A stretch of 64,000 nucleotides of DNA from Venturia oleaginea (lineage: Eukaryota > Ascomycota > Dothideomycetes > Venturiales > Venturiaceae). Shown piece by piece: positions 1 to 18,156 of the stretch (position 1 is the stretch's first letter; the number at the start of each line of letters is the position of its first letter). The translations under genes were made by a program, and so were the position numbers. The DNA is taken from positions 1,240,001 to 1,304,000 of the forward strand of contig JABMLP010000010.1 of assembly GCA_013176395.1 (NCBI GenBank), given 5' to 3'. The notes beneath the pieces were generated by a model that saw only the letters and a program-made list of their open reading frames with translations, did not search any database and was not told the DNA's origin.

Positions 1-320
1 GAGGGGAGGTGGGCGATTTCGAAGCAGTTTTTTGATATGGAGAAGGCGGATTCGATGCCGCGGATGTTTTTGATTTTTACGAGGCGTGGGTCTACGTTTG
101 GTGATTTTTCGGAGCGGCGGGTTACGCGGAGTTCGTGGTCTGTGAGGGTGTTTTTGGTGGAGTCAGGGATTGGAGGGGAGTCTTTCCAGTAATTGAGAGT
201 TGCTATTGTGTAGGGCGTTACATCGTGGTAGTCTGTTGGCAGGAGATGGAGAGAGGGATCTTGTGCTGGAGTTGTTCCGACGGAGGGTTGGATTTCTGTG
301 GTGGTAGTTGTGGACGACAT
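1..320 (-). CDS. AsaB/CmcJ-like hydroxylase/desaturase, N-terminal part (runs off the left edge)
   Basis: The complement reads ATG at 320 and stays open to position 1, giving about 106 residues. The N-terminus is Ser/Thr-rich. It is followed by a segment containing TIATLNYWKD and, further on, VKIKNIRGIESAFSISKNCF. That spacing matches the N-terminus of the family that includes AsaB, GA4 desaturase and the cephamycin CmcJ protein, where a TLNYY/F motif is followed by a VxDVRG-like motif. Family members are putative 2-oxoglutarate/Fe-type oxidoreductases and often sit in secondary-metabolite clusters. The metal-binding residues lie outside the window, so activity cannot be judged. The call rests on recalled family motifs, not on an alignment. 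Confidence 0.6.
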   Translation of the reverse strand, partial: MSSTTTTTEIQPSVGTTPAQDPSLHLLPTDYHDVTPYTIATLNYWKDSPPIPDSTKNTLTDHELRVTRRSEKSPNVDPRLVKIKNIRGIESAFSISKNCFEIAHLP

Positions 321-322
321 TT

Positions 323-1475
323 TAGTGATGGGGATTGTCAATGAAATCATTTGAGGACTTGGATAGATGGAAACTAGAGATATTCCTGTAGGAGAAAAAA
401 TGAATGAATGTCCGGAGTTGCCAGTAAAAGGAGTAATACCGAGCACCGATACCGCTGATGTCGGCCTCCAGTAAGATTCTATTGCGCGCGATAAGGATGG
501 ACCAATTGATAAGAGATATACTCGGCCTCTTTGTACCTGGTGATGGAGTACAAGTATCGCGACTAGGGCTTCGAAGAGTCGTAGGTAGCACGAGCACCGT
601 GTTCAGAGTGGAACAATACGCATGCACTGAGCGCTTCGGGCGCTTCGGGTAATCTCTATCTTGTGCGCACAATGCGAGCATGCGTGTGGTGAAATATTTC
701 AAGAATTGAGGTTTGATAGAAGGAGGTAATGGGAGAAGAGCAGAACCGACATATGGTGTCACTGTTGCAGATCAGGCCGAACTGGTCAGAGCTCAACTTC
801 TTCGACGTCGTCTATTATTTGAATATTCATCAAAATTATCTTTCTCCTTTGATCTATATTCTCGTCACGAGGTACCAGTTCAGCACGAATCATCGTCCGG
901 GCTGATAGCCGCCACCACAACATTACCCAGGCAGGCACAGAGAAGGTACGAGTACAATGCTGGAGTTCCGGATATCCTATCATGGAAGTGGATGGTACGG
1001 AAACTTTTTAACAATTACCAGACGGCTACATGCGGCCATCATGGTGGCACTGATACTAGTAATGTCCTTTCTTCCATCTACTTCATAATTGGAACAGACA
1101 TTACTCCTGCAGATCTGTGCCTCCGCCGAGAAGTGGAGGAATCCGGATATCGCTTCCTATAATTTAGCAAGTCCGGTTAACAGCTGCCATAGGTCGGGTC
1201 GGATGTACATGGGCGCACACGGCTCTTTAAAAGTGCGCCGCCGTGATGAACAAATCATGGCTAAAGAGACAGTCACGAACCATGGTCCGTATGATCAGTT
1301 CACGCGCTCGCTTTGTCAATTGAAAACTACCAATTCTATACTTAAGTGCCGCCCGTTTTTCAGAAGACTTTTTCCCGACCAAACTCCTCGTTTCGGATTT
1401 CTCTTAAGACGAAAAATTCTCTCATCTCCATCTTACCCTTTCCATCTCCATGTCTAAGATACCACCGTATAGAAA
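323..1475. other. Intergenic region upstream of the exo-glucanase
   Basis: No ORF here has coding character; the small ones are chance frames. The stretch should hold the promoters of the leftward AsaB-like gene and the rightward glucanase gene. A short direct duplication (gcgcttcggg twice) lies near 630-650. The 150 bp before the glucanase ATG are pyrimidine-rich, which is common before highly expressed fungal genes. Confidence 0.4.
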
Positions 1476-2796
1476 ATGAAGTTTCTCCAGACGCTCTCGG
1501 CCATCGCCGCCGCCGGACTCGCCATCGCAGTACCGACAGCTTTTCCAGAATCGTAAATATGCCCCTCCCCAGCTCAGAGTTGCATTCACTGACAAGACTA
1601 TCAGATCTAAACGTGCCGTCGACTTCTCCATGAATAGTGACAAACTGCGCGGCCTGAACATCGGCGGCTGGCTAGTTTTGGAACCCTGGATTACCCCATC
1701 AATTTTCCAGAACGTTGATCAGTCACTCGACATTCACGACGAATTCACCCTCTGCCAGAAGCTGCCTCTTCAAGCCCCAGGAGTTCTGCGCAACCACTGG
1801 GATACCTTCGCCACCTATGACGACTTCGCCAAAATTAAAGAGGCCGGCTTCAACCTCGTCCGTATCCCCATCGGCTTCTGGGCTTACGACAACAAAGATA
1901 CTGCCTATGTCCAAGGAGCAGCCCCTTACATGGACGCTGCAATCGATTGGGCTCACGATCTGGGTCTCAAAGTCATCATCGATCTCCACGGTGCCCCCGG
2001 ATCCCAAAACGGCTTCGACAATTCAGGACAGGTGATGAAAGATCCACGCTGGATGACCGACGGCGGGTTCCAAGGCGGCTCCTCCCAACGAACTCTAGAT
2101 ATCATCAGTCAAATCTCTCAGCGATATGCCCAAGCAAACGACGACGACGTCATTCTCGCCATCGAACTCCTCAACGAACCCCGTGGCTGGACAGATGCCA
2201 CATCTCAAGATGATCTCCGCAAGTTCTACGCAGAAGGCTTCAACCGCGTCCGCCATTCCAGAAACACATCCGTAATCATCCACGACGCTTTCCTCCACCC
2301 AGCCACGTACAACGAATTCCTCACCCCCGAAAACGTAGTCGTAGATCACCATTACTACCAAATCTTCGAAAATGGCTTACTCTACAAAACCCCGCAAGAA
2401 CACCGCCAATTCGCCTGCACATCCCACACCCTCTACGACAACGCGGACAAATCCGTCATCATCGGCGAATGGACAGGCGCTATGACGGATTGTACTCCCC
2501 ACCTCAACGGCTACAACAAGGGTTCCAGATACGAGGGCAAATGGGAGGATTCTACCTTCCATGGACAATGTCCTCCGAACCACGATATCAAGACTTGGAG
2601 CCAGCAGATGAGGGATGATACTCGGGCGTTTATTGAGGCGCAAATGGACACTTTTGAGAAGAATTCTAAGGGGTGGGTGTGGTGGAATTTCAAGACTGAG
2701 TTTGCAGCGGAGTGGGATGCGTTGTTGTTGATTGAGCAGGGAGTTTTCCCGAATCCGGTTTGGGATAGGAAGGTACAGAATGCTTGTGGGTTTTGA
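1476..2796 (+). CDS. Secreted exo-1,3-beta-glucanase (GH5 family)
   Basis: Exons are 1476-1552 and 1605-2796, joined over a 52-bp GT-AG intron, giving 422 residues. Exon 1 encodes a signal peptide (MKFLQTLSAIAAAGLAIA). The splice restores SSKRAVDFSM, where KR is a probable Kex2 site that releases the mature enzyme. The body has the family start LRGLNIGGWLVLEPWITPS, the acid/base Glu in ILAIELLNEPRGW and the nucleophile Glu in VIIGEWTGAMTDC. Such enzymes release glucose from the non-reducing ends of beta-1,3-glucan during wall remodelling. An ATG at 1630 gives a shorter protein without signal peptide; the upstream ATG is preferred because the intron join is clean and yields a secretory leader. 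Confidence 0.92.
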
Positions 2797-5700
2797 TTGG
2801 TAGGTGAGGGTTGGAGTTGTCGATTACTTGGGAAGGTGCGGCAATAGGGTTGATGCTTCTTGTGCTTGGTGTTTGGTGCTTGCGGCGATATCTGAAAAAC
2901 CGGAATTGACGATGATTGATTGATATTGGAACAGATCTGGACGATACTTGGACACTATGAGGACGGTAGGGTATTCTTATTCCCAGGCAAGCAGGCGGAA
3001 ATTGGACACAAGCTTCCAGGCAGGATTCTAACAAATTATTCAAGGCATCAACATCGACACTTACATCCATATAATCAGAGATTTGCAGGGTCCAATCCAA
3101 TCAGAGATTACTCCTCATACCAGGGCAGGAAGGGTGTTACTACATCCACATAGGCAAAATTACTAGATGCTACAAAAATCGAAGGTGCAACTTCCCAATA
3201 TGTTTTTCCACTTACCAATACGAATTATTTTCTACGAAATAGTATGTAGCTTCATCAGAAGAACGCTTCCTCAAAGTCCTGTGGACGAAGAGCAGAATTG
3301 CTATAATGTTCTTGATGTGTATTCGTAGCTCTGCTTGGAAGGATAGAGCTGCACGGATCTTCCTCCAGTACACATGCTCCAATCGCATCGCTATCTACTA
3401 GCTACCCTTAACGCCAAGCAATCCAAACAATAAAGGAGGACTCCGTCTCAATAGCTTCACGCTCTCCTCCTTCAAGAAAAGAAGAATTCTTCACATCAAA
3501 ATCCATATCCTGTAACCTGAAGGAAGCCAAACAATTCCACCATCGTTTCTTAAAAGTTCCTCAACCGAGGATACCAAGAAACCATTCTATCGATGGACTT
3601 ACTATATTGCTCCATCCACGGGTGGCTCAAAATATCCTCATACCTCATCCCTTTTATACATTTAAACATCAACAACGATCAACAACTCCAGAAGGTGTAC
3701 GCATTGGAAAATGACAATTCCACACATCTTGTTCTCAAAGAAAGCAGACAACAATCACGTTTGTCTATTCTTCATTTCTTCACAGTTTTTAAGTTCCTAC
3801 CAATCCCTCACTGTATCGAAAATGCATTGCCAACACAATCACATTGAATAGTCAGTATTAGAGAAACTCGATAGTTCAATAACCCTCCCACCTTTCGAAC
3901 CAAGAATTATCACCGAATGCCCAGTCCTCTCCCAGCTCCCTTCGACCCATTACCACTATGACCGCAAAACCAGGAACTGTTGTAATGCCAATCTCGTCAT
4001 TCTTCCAGTTTCGGTCAACCCTTCCATTCCTCTTACCATGCCACATCACTATAGCGTAGAGTTTGTTGCGAAAAACCTACTTGAAGCCCAAAACCTCAAA
4101 CACGCGGGAAAGAGTTTTCAGCAATATCGTGAGATTTGGGGCCTTTGACAAAAGTGGAACAGAAGAAGAGGGAGAGGATTACGTTGCAACCATACTGCAT
4201 CCTCTATTCAGGCAGCAAATCGGCGTTAAATCATTAGTCGATTACCACCAATCCATCCAACGCCCCATCCAATTTTCGTACCAATAAGACAGAGCCAGAA
4301 CAGGCGCTCTGATCAAAAGACGTCAGCAGAATCGCGATCATCTTCGCAAAAACAAGCTCGTTAGCAAGGATAACGCCCCGTCCCTTCCATCTTGGACTTG
4401 GAATAGCCAATTCCAAAAACCAAAAACCAAAAGGTCGGGATTCCAATCTTCCATCAATGACCTGCCTTAACGAAGCTAGCGTGGAAGAAAATGGCATGAT
4501 CATCAAAGAGATTACGAGGCGGAGTGGTAGCTCGGCAATACAAATGGATTCAGCTTCGTAGACTGTTCACCCTTGACAGAACCGAGAGGTAAGTGACTAT
4601 CTAATGGTAAGATAGTATCTCATTATCCAACCACCTATTCTTTAAAGCCTGAGAATAAATTTCAGGAGTAAAATATCAAGCTGACTCGACATAAACACTC
4701 CTGAACTAATTTGGACTCTATCTGGTAAGTAGATAAAGGGAAATAACAAGTCCCATCATCGCCAGGTATTCAATAATTTCTCTCCCAAATGTCACATCGC
4801 CCTCCATAATAGTGGACATAATATGCAAAACTTTCGAAAATCTCGCACAATACCAAAGACAATCACTCAAGCAACCGTGGACATAGCGCCCCAGCTACCA
4901 CCTCTGAACAATCATCGTTTACGGAATAAAATATACTTTCTGCCCAAAGTAGACCCAAAACAAATACTCAGCAAAGGAACTCGAACATTGTAGAAGTCTG
5001 CCAGCGCCTATCATAATCGTGGAGATAGCGCCGTAGCTAATACCTCTGAACAATGAATAAAATATACTTTCTGCCCAAAGAAGACCCAAAACAAATACTC
5101 AGCAAAGGAGCACGAACAATATAGAAGCCTGCCAGCGCCTATTGTTTTTCTGCGGAAGCGCGCTCTAGCCCCAGGAGTAACCAATAGCAATTATGAGCGA
5201 CCAAAGCTCAACCATCTCGAAGCAACAATCGTTATCTTCCCCGAAAATCCTGCTATACCAACCAGACTAAGCAAGGATCAACGGAATATTCAAGCCATCG
5301 GCTTCTCGTAACGTAGATGTCGATCTGGCGAACCGCGGACTGCCTTTGCACCTGCGATCAAAACATTGGAAGGACCGCTAAGCCCATGATTCCCGCAATA
5401 CGGGTGTTCTTGAATTCTGCGGGAAGCTGGCTTTTTGTTCCTCGTCCATTTTGAGTCGAGAAAGCTTAGAGTCGTATGATTCATCGCGTATGCTCGAGTT
5501 ACTTTATGGGGTTGGTAATATCGGAGTTGTCGTCACGAGATCTTCAATCGTTCCCGTCTGCGCGTAGGTTGCTGTCAAGCTTGAAATCTTGGTAGTGTTG
5601 ACCCTCCTCCGAACTGAGTGATTACATTCTAGTCAAACTTATTTTTCGTATATCGGGAGGATGAGCCTTTTACTGGGGAGCTGAATGAGGCAGGCTGGCT

Positions 5701-7224
5701 TCTAGATCAATACTTGTAGGAGAGGGGTTGGATAAGTGACTAAAGGTCGAGCGAGCGGAAATGGTCGGGCATCAACTTTGTGATAGGAGAATGGTCTGAC
5801 GAGTGATGGCAAATGTTAGCAAAGGAATATGGATATTGACTTTGCATTTTGATGGAGGTGATGGGTTGAGGTCTGGTCGAGAATGTTGTTGTTGTTCGGG
5901 AGTGGGGGGCGAGGGGGGCTGTTTTATGTTGGCCGACGGAGCTCGCCGGTATCGGCAATATTTTTAGCTTCGGCATTTCAACCATCTCATGTTCTCAACC
6001 TCCACACACTCTTTCGTCCATTGTCAATTCGTCGCGATTCCACCATGCCATCTGCGTATCTCTCAGGCAGAGTCGTCTTCAATAAAACTGAGTCGATGAA
6101 TACTTGAAGTCATCCAACAAGGTAGTCCGCCGGCTTCGTTTCGAGGGACTTCTTTCGTTCATATATGATGGTACCCGTTTCCAACTCATTCTCAGAACGA
6201 ATCCTGAGAAATCGTTGTTCAAGGTTGGACCTCTTAGCCACCCTCTCAGTCTATTACTTCAGATCCAAATGCACTCGCTGCCTCTTTTCCCATTATGCTT
6301 GATGCCCTATTACTCGATATATGGGTCCTAAACCACCATAGCAAGGATCATTGTGGCGTCGATTTAGATCGGTTTTCAAGCGTGTCGGAACAGGTTCCTC
6401 GTACCCCTCAACGAGATCGATTTGAACATCGACGAGAAAGAGCTTGAGAGATTCATAATTTGAGATGGGTCATTTTTTTGCATCTACTCTTTTTGAAAGT
6501 TCTGCACGATGACCTTTCTCACCCGGTACTATATTCCAATTAAGAATTTGTAATGGGGCATTAGCTTGGATAACACAAATGCTGTTTTGTCCAAACAGGT
6601 ATGGGGATATACTTCGAAATGCCCCAATTTTCTGACATCCTGTCGCCATTTCGGTGGTGCGATGGTATTGACTCTCCCGCATTCGAAGCACATACACAAT
6701 CCAGTTATTTTCCCAAGAGTTTGCACAGGGGCGTGGTTTCGAGTCCGGGGGAAACGTTCTCAAACCAACCGCTGAACACACGATATCTATGTTGAGATTG
6801 GGGTAGCTACTAATTCTCTGGTAACCTAATGTCAATATTGCAAGAAATCCAAGAATATCAATTTCGCCTTGAGCATTTACTAATTAGATAGCTGCAGCTC
6901 GGGGAGAAGAAGGGACATCGATTAATGACCAAAACGCGAACTCGAATCAATTTCTAGTAATTTTCTATTCGAGTCCAGCCGCAGCTTCGTTCCATCTTTC
7001 TCAAACATTGTTCTAGAAGCGAGTTTGATAGAAGCTGAGAATAGGTCTCTAGTGAAGGTATCAAATCACGGCCTTCACAAAATTGAGAGCCCCAAACTTT
7101 CATATGAAAAGTTCATAGGGCTCAAACTTGGTGAAGTCTAGAGGGGAATCATATATGCATATAATACAGCAACTATGTCTCAACCTCTCAACACACTTGG
7201 ACTGTCGCGCTTCAAGCGTGCCTT
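2797..7224. other. Long gene-poor region (4.4 kb)
   Basis: Both strands show only short, unconserved-looking frames, and none could be spliced into a recognisable protein. The one clear structure is the tandem duplication at 4877-5142. ORFs such as 6470-6835 on the minus strand (121 codons) lack any family signal, and overlapping frames are equally open. Possible contents are UTRs, non-coding transcripts or decayed genes. Confidence 0.5.
4877..5142. repeat. Tandem duplication, two diverged copies of about 125-135 bp
   Basis: Copy 1 spans 4877-5011 and copy 2 spans 5019-5142. They share long identical blocks such as gaataaaatatactttctgc and acccaaaacaaatactcagc, and both end in ccagcgcctat. 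Copy 1 has an extra block of about 11 bp (catcgtttacg) and several substitutions relative to copy 2. No ORF crosses the unit, so this looks like a non-coding local duplication. Confidence 0.85.
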
Positions 7225-8090
7225 TCATCGAGTCTCCCCTTTCTCGAGCTCTTTCAACCTCTCCACCAATCTCTCTCTCAGAAATGGAGTCAGCCCCAAT
7301 ATTCCTTCCCTGGTAACAATCCTATACGTCCCACTTTCTTGATAATTGCCTCCGTCGGCTGTAAAATTGCCTTCACCATCAACTTCCACCGTACCGAAAA
7401 TATCTTCGGGATCAGCAATCCTACCAAAATCGGGAGGATGCCGTGTATCGGAAACATGAACGAAACCACCTCGTCCACCCGATCCAGCGCCGCCTTGGGT
7501 TGCCGTTGGACCTGCACCAGTGGTATTTATTTTATGGCTGTCATTGGATGTTCTTGAGGCCTGACTTCCTGAGCTCTTTCCTGAGGCGCCAACGAATCCT
7601 GCTCCCGGTGCTCTCGATCTCTTTTCTGCACTCCTCTTGTTTTGGTTTTGTTGCGAGGGATGGTTTGGCGGAAAGAGGAAGGAGGAAGAATTGCTTGATT
7701 GAGAAGCATAGGCTGCTGCTTGGCCTCTTACACCGGGATCTTGTGTTGCATATTTTGCGAGGACGGAATGCAGGATGGGTGGGAAGGCGGGGTTTGGAGT
7801 AAAAGATGTTGGTGTGGGTGGGATCTGAGTTGTCGTCCCAATTGCCAGGGAGAATGATGGTGGAGAGGTGGGAAGAAGGGTGAGGATCTGTTTTGAGGGG
7901 GAGAGAGCATCTGGATGCGCGTACTGTAGGTGTTAGTAAACGGTATACAGCTTCTGAACAAGAGTGATTTGGAGAGAGTGGGACATACGATGTGAGGGTT
8001 ATTTGGCAGAGTTGAGACGAAACGAAGTGGTTGGTGGCATCTTAGTGTTGATATCAGGCTTTTCGGCCTGGCTACTCTCGTTATTATCAT
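7225..8090 (-). CDS. Conserved fungal protein with probable mitochondrial presequence, function unknown
   Basis: Exon 1 is 8090-7989 and exon 2 is 7923-7225, separated by a 65-bp intron with GTATGT donor and CTAACACCTACAG acceptor. The joined frame gives 266 residues. The start MIITRVARPKSLISTLRCHQ is Arg-rich, lacks acidic residues and suits a mitochondrial targeting peptide. The middle (about 120-160) is rich in Gly, Ser, Asn and Gln. The C-terminus is well structured and looks conserved, with VHVSDTRHPPDFGRIADPED and then SGTYRIVTREGILGLTPFLR. I recall similar proteins across Ascomycota but no established function. It is divergent with the GCP3 gene (156 bp apart). An in-frame upstream ATG at 8168 is possible but less like a presequence. 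Confidence 0.8.
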
Positions 8091-8246
8091 GCTGATTGGA
8101 ATCTGAATGTTATTGTTGCAGTCGTGATCAATGACATGGACACAAGAATTAATTGTTATTAGCTCCATTTGAACCCCTCCTCGTACACGTCTTCCCACTC
8201 AAAGCGCGTTCGAATACATACAAACAATAGACTGGATACACACACC
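8091..8246. promoter_or_regulatory. Divergent promoter between the mitochondrial protein gene and the GCP3 gene
   Basis: Only 156 bp separate the two start codons, which point away from each other. The space must hold both core promoters and 5' UTRs. No specific factor site is claimed. Confidence 0.4.
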
Positions 8247-11108
8247 ATGTCGAAACCTTCCGAACAACGCGTCGATTACGCGCTGGAACAACTGATCGAA
8301 CGCACTGTGCCGAGTTATCCCGACGACGACAATGCTACGCTGGACGAGCGAGTCGACGATGCCCTTGCCTTTGCGCGCGAGGTCATTGAAGGGTAGCATC
8401 TATACTTGGAGAGCGTGGAATCATTTTACTGATCATTCATAGTGCCGGCGAACCAGCAGTAACCTCAGATGTCCACCATGCTGCCGACCTAATTAAAAAG
8501 CGCCGTAGGTTGTCCCCATTTCACTCTTTACGCAAGCGACCCGATTAATTAGCTATGTGCAATAGTCATCCGCGAAAACTCCTCCCCAGAAAAGGCCCTC
8601 AAATTCTCGAACCTCTACTCGCGCCTTCTTGCCCAACCTGTCCTCAGCCAAAAATGGGCTATGCTATATTTCCTCGGATTGCTATCAGATCCACCACCCA
8701 CAAATCCTCTCCAAGAATCGCGACCTCCGACGCAAAATCGAATGAATTCGTATACCACCGCAATACAATCAGAAGCGCAAGATGAAGAACCGATACCAAA
8801 GAGGAGGACGGAGAGGAACTTCGAGGTGAACAACCCAGCGTTCAATGAGACCTTTTCAGGACCTGGCTTGTTGAGATTACCGGCAACAGGTGAAGCAAAG
8901 CAAGAGAGACCTGTAAGCAGGCATAAACGGGAGAAAGTCAAGGAGGATAAGCCGAGCGAACCTGTGCCGATCGATGTCACGACCTGTGTCAATTACGCCA
9001 GCATTGAGCCCTCAGAATTGAGCCTACTGAGGGATCTGCCGTTCACATTGCAGGGACTCTCTTCGAAGAATTACAATTTTGGAACGACGGATATTTTGGT
9101 ATTACCACCCACATTGCCCGCGCCCTTGATTGGGCTGTTACACACGTTAGCGGAACCATGTTTGTTGTATAAGCGGCTTCAAGCGTTTGTGGAATCCTCG
9201 GAAGGAGGGTTGGTGGGACAGAGCTTCAGGGCGGCATTGAGTATCGAGCTTCGGTCATACCTCGGCTTTGTTGCGACCTTAGAGGGGCAGATTCGAAGAG
9301 CGCTAACTGGTCTTGAAGGGAGCACATCGCGGCAGAGTATAGGGAATGCAGGAGTAACCTTGAAGCGATGTGTGATCTGGGCTCGAGAACCAACGTTGGG
9401 CCTTCGACTGATGAGTGTGATGGTCGAGCAGTCGAGAGGTGAGTACCGTCGTATCTTGAGTCGCCAATACTAATACTCGACAGACAAGAAAGGCGGACAG
9501 CTCATATCCGTCATTCACTCCTTTTCGCAGACTCACGGCGACCCTTTCATCGTCTCTTACGCCGAACGATTATTATCACGAGTAACGCAACCTTTTTATG
9601 ACATGCTACGGCAATGGATCTACGACGGCGAACTTTCGGATCCCCATTATGAATTCTTAGTTTCAGAACAGCAAGACAAGGATGACAATGACGTTAGAAA
9701 AGGTGGTGCAACAAGTGTATGGGAAGACAAATACAAACTCAACACGATCATGGTGCCAAGCATCATCACTTCCTCTTTTGCCAACAAAGTCTTCCTAATT
9801 GGCAAATCTTTAAATTTCATCCGTCACGGTTGTCTGGATGCCGGATGGGTGGAATCATACTCCAAATCAGCCACTCGCGAACTGCGATATGGCGACACAG
9901 CGACCCTCGAAACCAGCATTGACGAAGCCTACAAAACAACAATGGCCCGTCTCATTCATTTGATGGCAAACAAATTCCACCTCTTCGATCACCTGGGAGC
10001 ACTCAAGAAATACCTACTCCTTGGCGCAGGCGATTTCGTCGCCGTACTGATGGAATCGCTTTCCTCCAATCTCGACAAACCCGCAAATACACAATATCGT
10101 CACACCTTGACTGCCCAACTCGAACACGCCGTCCGAAATTCAAACGCCCAATTCGATTCTCCTGATGTTCTACGCCGTCTTGACAGTCGTATGCTTGAAC
10201 TCAGCTATGGTGAGATTGGATGGGATGTCTTTACCCTTGAATACAAGATCTCCCCCCCCGTGGATGTCATTGTGACGCCGCATGGCAGTAAACAGTACCT
10301 CAAAGTCTTTAACTTCCTATGGCGTGTTAAGCGCGTTGAATTCGCACTCGGCAGTTTATGGCGAAGGGTCAGTACGGGAGCCAGACAGTTTCTATGCAGG
10401 GTCGAGGATAAATTCGGCAGAGATTGGAAGGTTGTCCGTTGCGCTGTGGCGGAAATGGTTCATTTCGTTGACCAACTCCAATATTACATACTCTTCGAGG
10501 TTATCGAGTCTTCATGGAACGAACTCCAGGAAGCTATGCGACGACCGGAATCGACACTGGATGATCTCATCGAAGCACACGCCAAATACCTCGCCAGCAT
10601 TACTCGAAAAGGTCTTCTAGGTGGATCAGGCGTCGGTGGCATAAACTACGATTTTACAGGCCAACTCCACGAACTCCTAAAAACAATGCTCGCCTACACC
10701 AGCGCCGTCGAATCCCTCTACTCAGCCTCCATAACCGAATTCAACTTCCGCCAAAATACAGCCGCGCAAATTGAAACTCGGACAGCGGCGGGGAAATGGG
10801 GATTGTCGGATTCTCGTCACAGCGAATCTCCTGCCCCTCCCCCTCTGCTTCCTGGGACACTGGGGCTGAATGGCGATGTGGGGGAGGAAGCGACGCTCGC
10901 TGCGATACGGGGCAGATTGAGGAGTTTGGAACACGAGTTTAGGAAGAGGGTTAATCAATTGTTGGGGGATTTGCATTATCAATCTGATCCTGATTTGAGG
11001 TGGTTGAGTATGGTTATGAATTTCAATGGGGTGTATACGCCTGTTAGGAGGAGACGGACGAGGAAAGAGGGCGCTGCGGCAACGATAGTAGAGAGGGCGA
11101 AGCGGTGA
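8247..11108 (+). CDS. Gamma-tubulin complex component 3 (Spc98/Alp6 type)
   Basis: Four exons are inferred: 8247-8392, 8443-8504, 8566-9438 and 9484-11108. Together they make 2706 nt, 901 residues, with all joins in frame. Exon 3 opens with the IRENSSPEKALKFSNLYSRL segment; exon 4 carries the conserved core WIYDGELSDPHYEF and KVFLIGKSLNFIRHGC. The C-terminal half continues as a GCP domain, with LKVFNFLWRVKRVEFAL, to residue 901. GCP3 pairs with GCP2 and gamma-tubulin to build the small complex that nucleates microtubules at spindle pole bodies. WIYDGEL followed by the LIGKSLNF block is typical of GCP3 more than GCP2. It converges with the AROM gene, whose stop lies 433 bp downstream. Confidence 0.9.
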
Positions 11109-11541
11109 TGGCGCTTTGTTCTTTTGCGATGGTGTGTGGGCTGGGCGGAGTTTTGGGGAACGCATTTTGTGGGAAGCATTTGTGGCGTTTGCGATGAATG
11201 GCTTTGATATACTACTCACTGATACCAACCCTCTGGAGGCCGATCATGTGGCAATGGATCCTTTTCTGAATATTCATCCCATCATGGCGAGAGATCATTT
11301 TCAATGTCTTTTCATCTTCTTCATTGTATAAGATGAAATAGAATAAATCTACCAAGGACTTCAAAATCTTCTCGAAACTCAAACTTTTCCTCCCAAATCA
11401 AGTTCTATAAATCGTACATTACATCAATCAATGAGATTCCATGTGATTAATATCTCTCAGGAAGTCACACAGACACCCAACGCGCGACCATCCCATCCCA
11501 TGCATCCGCCTCTTTCAACCATATCCCCAATCACCCCTCCC
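11109..11541. other. Convergent 3' intergenic region (GCP3 / AROM)
   Basis: The two genes end towards each other here. The stretch holds both 3' UTRs and polyadenylation signals; aataaa-like runs appear near 11340 (agaataaatct). No further gene is visible. Confidence 0.4.
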
Positions 11542-17086
<5,545 letters not shown>

Positions 17087-18156
17087 CTAATCACCAAGCC
17101 TATAGCTAACCAGCGTATCCACACGGTGATTACTAGTACTGAAACTCCTTAGTTGAACTTTCTCCCCACCCACAATTTCCTTCGCATCGCTGTCGCCCCA
17201 CTCAATCGGCACATCAGAATCAGCATCGGCATAGACAAGAACGTTGAATGTGCAAGGTTCGGTGAGTTCCGGCAAGAAAGTGACCGAGGCTGTGATTTGT
17301 CGAAACAGTGCTTGGATCGAGGACTGGATCTCTTTTTCTGTTGGAGAATTTTCAGCTGGTGCTTCGGTAGGCGCCCTAAGAAGCGGTTAGTATGAAGAAT
17401 TTGATGGAGATGGAGAACTTACTCAGAGGTAGCATTCTCCTGGTCTCCGGATCGTTTGGATGCCTTTGAGGCTGTCTTGTTAACTTGGACCTGTTCTGTT
17501 AGCTTCAGGAGTCGATAGCAGGAGCGGAGGAACAAACATCAAATTGCCATCTCTCAATGTGTTCCCCTGTATCTTTGCTCGTGATGACAATGACAAGTCT
17601 TGAGATCTTCTGGCCGATCATCCATTTGTTGAGTTGTGACATGATTCGCTTGATGTATGCTTTGACTTGATCATCAGAGGTGACTGCTCTTCATTAATAT
17701 CCTCGTGTAAATATTGGTCGGCTGTACCTACCAAGCATATTCAGGCCATACTTCCTGACGCTATGTATGTTAAGGCTGGCTTTAGTCGTATGGTGCTCAA
17801 AGACTTACGCGCTGAAGTCTTCGAGTGGGTATACTCCTCGTTGATACCTAGAACAGTTAGCCCTAGCCAGCATTCGTTCTTGACCCTAACCTACAGAATC
17901 GTATTAATCGAGTACTCAAACTGTTTTTATCAGTCTCAGAACTTGTTGTGACCCATCAGAGCTTTACTCACAAACTCGGCTACCATCTTCGATGACCCTA
18001 CAAATGGTCAGTCTGCACCTCACGGCCACCATGATAACGCCAAATCATACCTTTCAGGGCCAACTTGTGCGTCTTTGACTTGTCCTTGTCTGCTAAAGAG
18101 CTGCTCTTTTCACCTTTCGACCGCGAACTCGACAGTTTCGTCCTTGGGGCCTCCAT
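17087..18156 (-). CDS. mad2: Spindle assembly checkpoint protein Mad2 (HORMA domain)
   Basis: Eight exons are inferred on the minus strand: 18156-18051, 17997-17972, 17920-17895, 17847-17809, 17760-17732, 17683-17538, 17490-17423 and 17375-17087. They total 729 nt, 242 residues, all joins in frame. The spliced protein reads through the HORMA signatures KMVAEF-FEYSINTILYQRGVYP, VRKYGLNMLVTSDDQVKAYI and LVIVITSKDTGEHIERWQFD, then NVLVYADADSDVPIEW and the safety-belt end NHRVDTLVSYRLGD. Mad2 binds Cdc20 at unattached kinetochores and delays anaphase. A Lys/Ser-rich insert (about residues 125-155, KASKRSGDQENATSE) makes it longer than the roughly 200-residue yeast and animal proteins. It is divergent with guf1. 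Several exons are 26-39 nt long, so automated calls may fail here. Confidence 0.9.

Noticed and set aside
6715..6760. tRNA-like B-box (gtggtttcgagtccggg)
   Set aside because: No matching A-box or acceptor stem could be folded around it. No tRNA was found elsewhere in the window by eye.
6470..6835. 121-codon minus-strand ORF as a gene
   Set aside because: Overlapping frames on both strands are equally open, there is no family signal, and no intron improves it.
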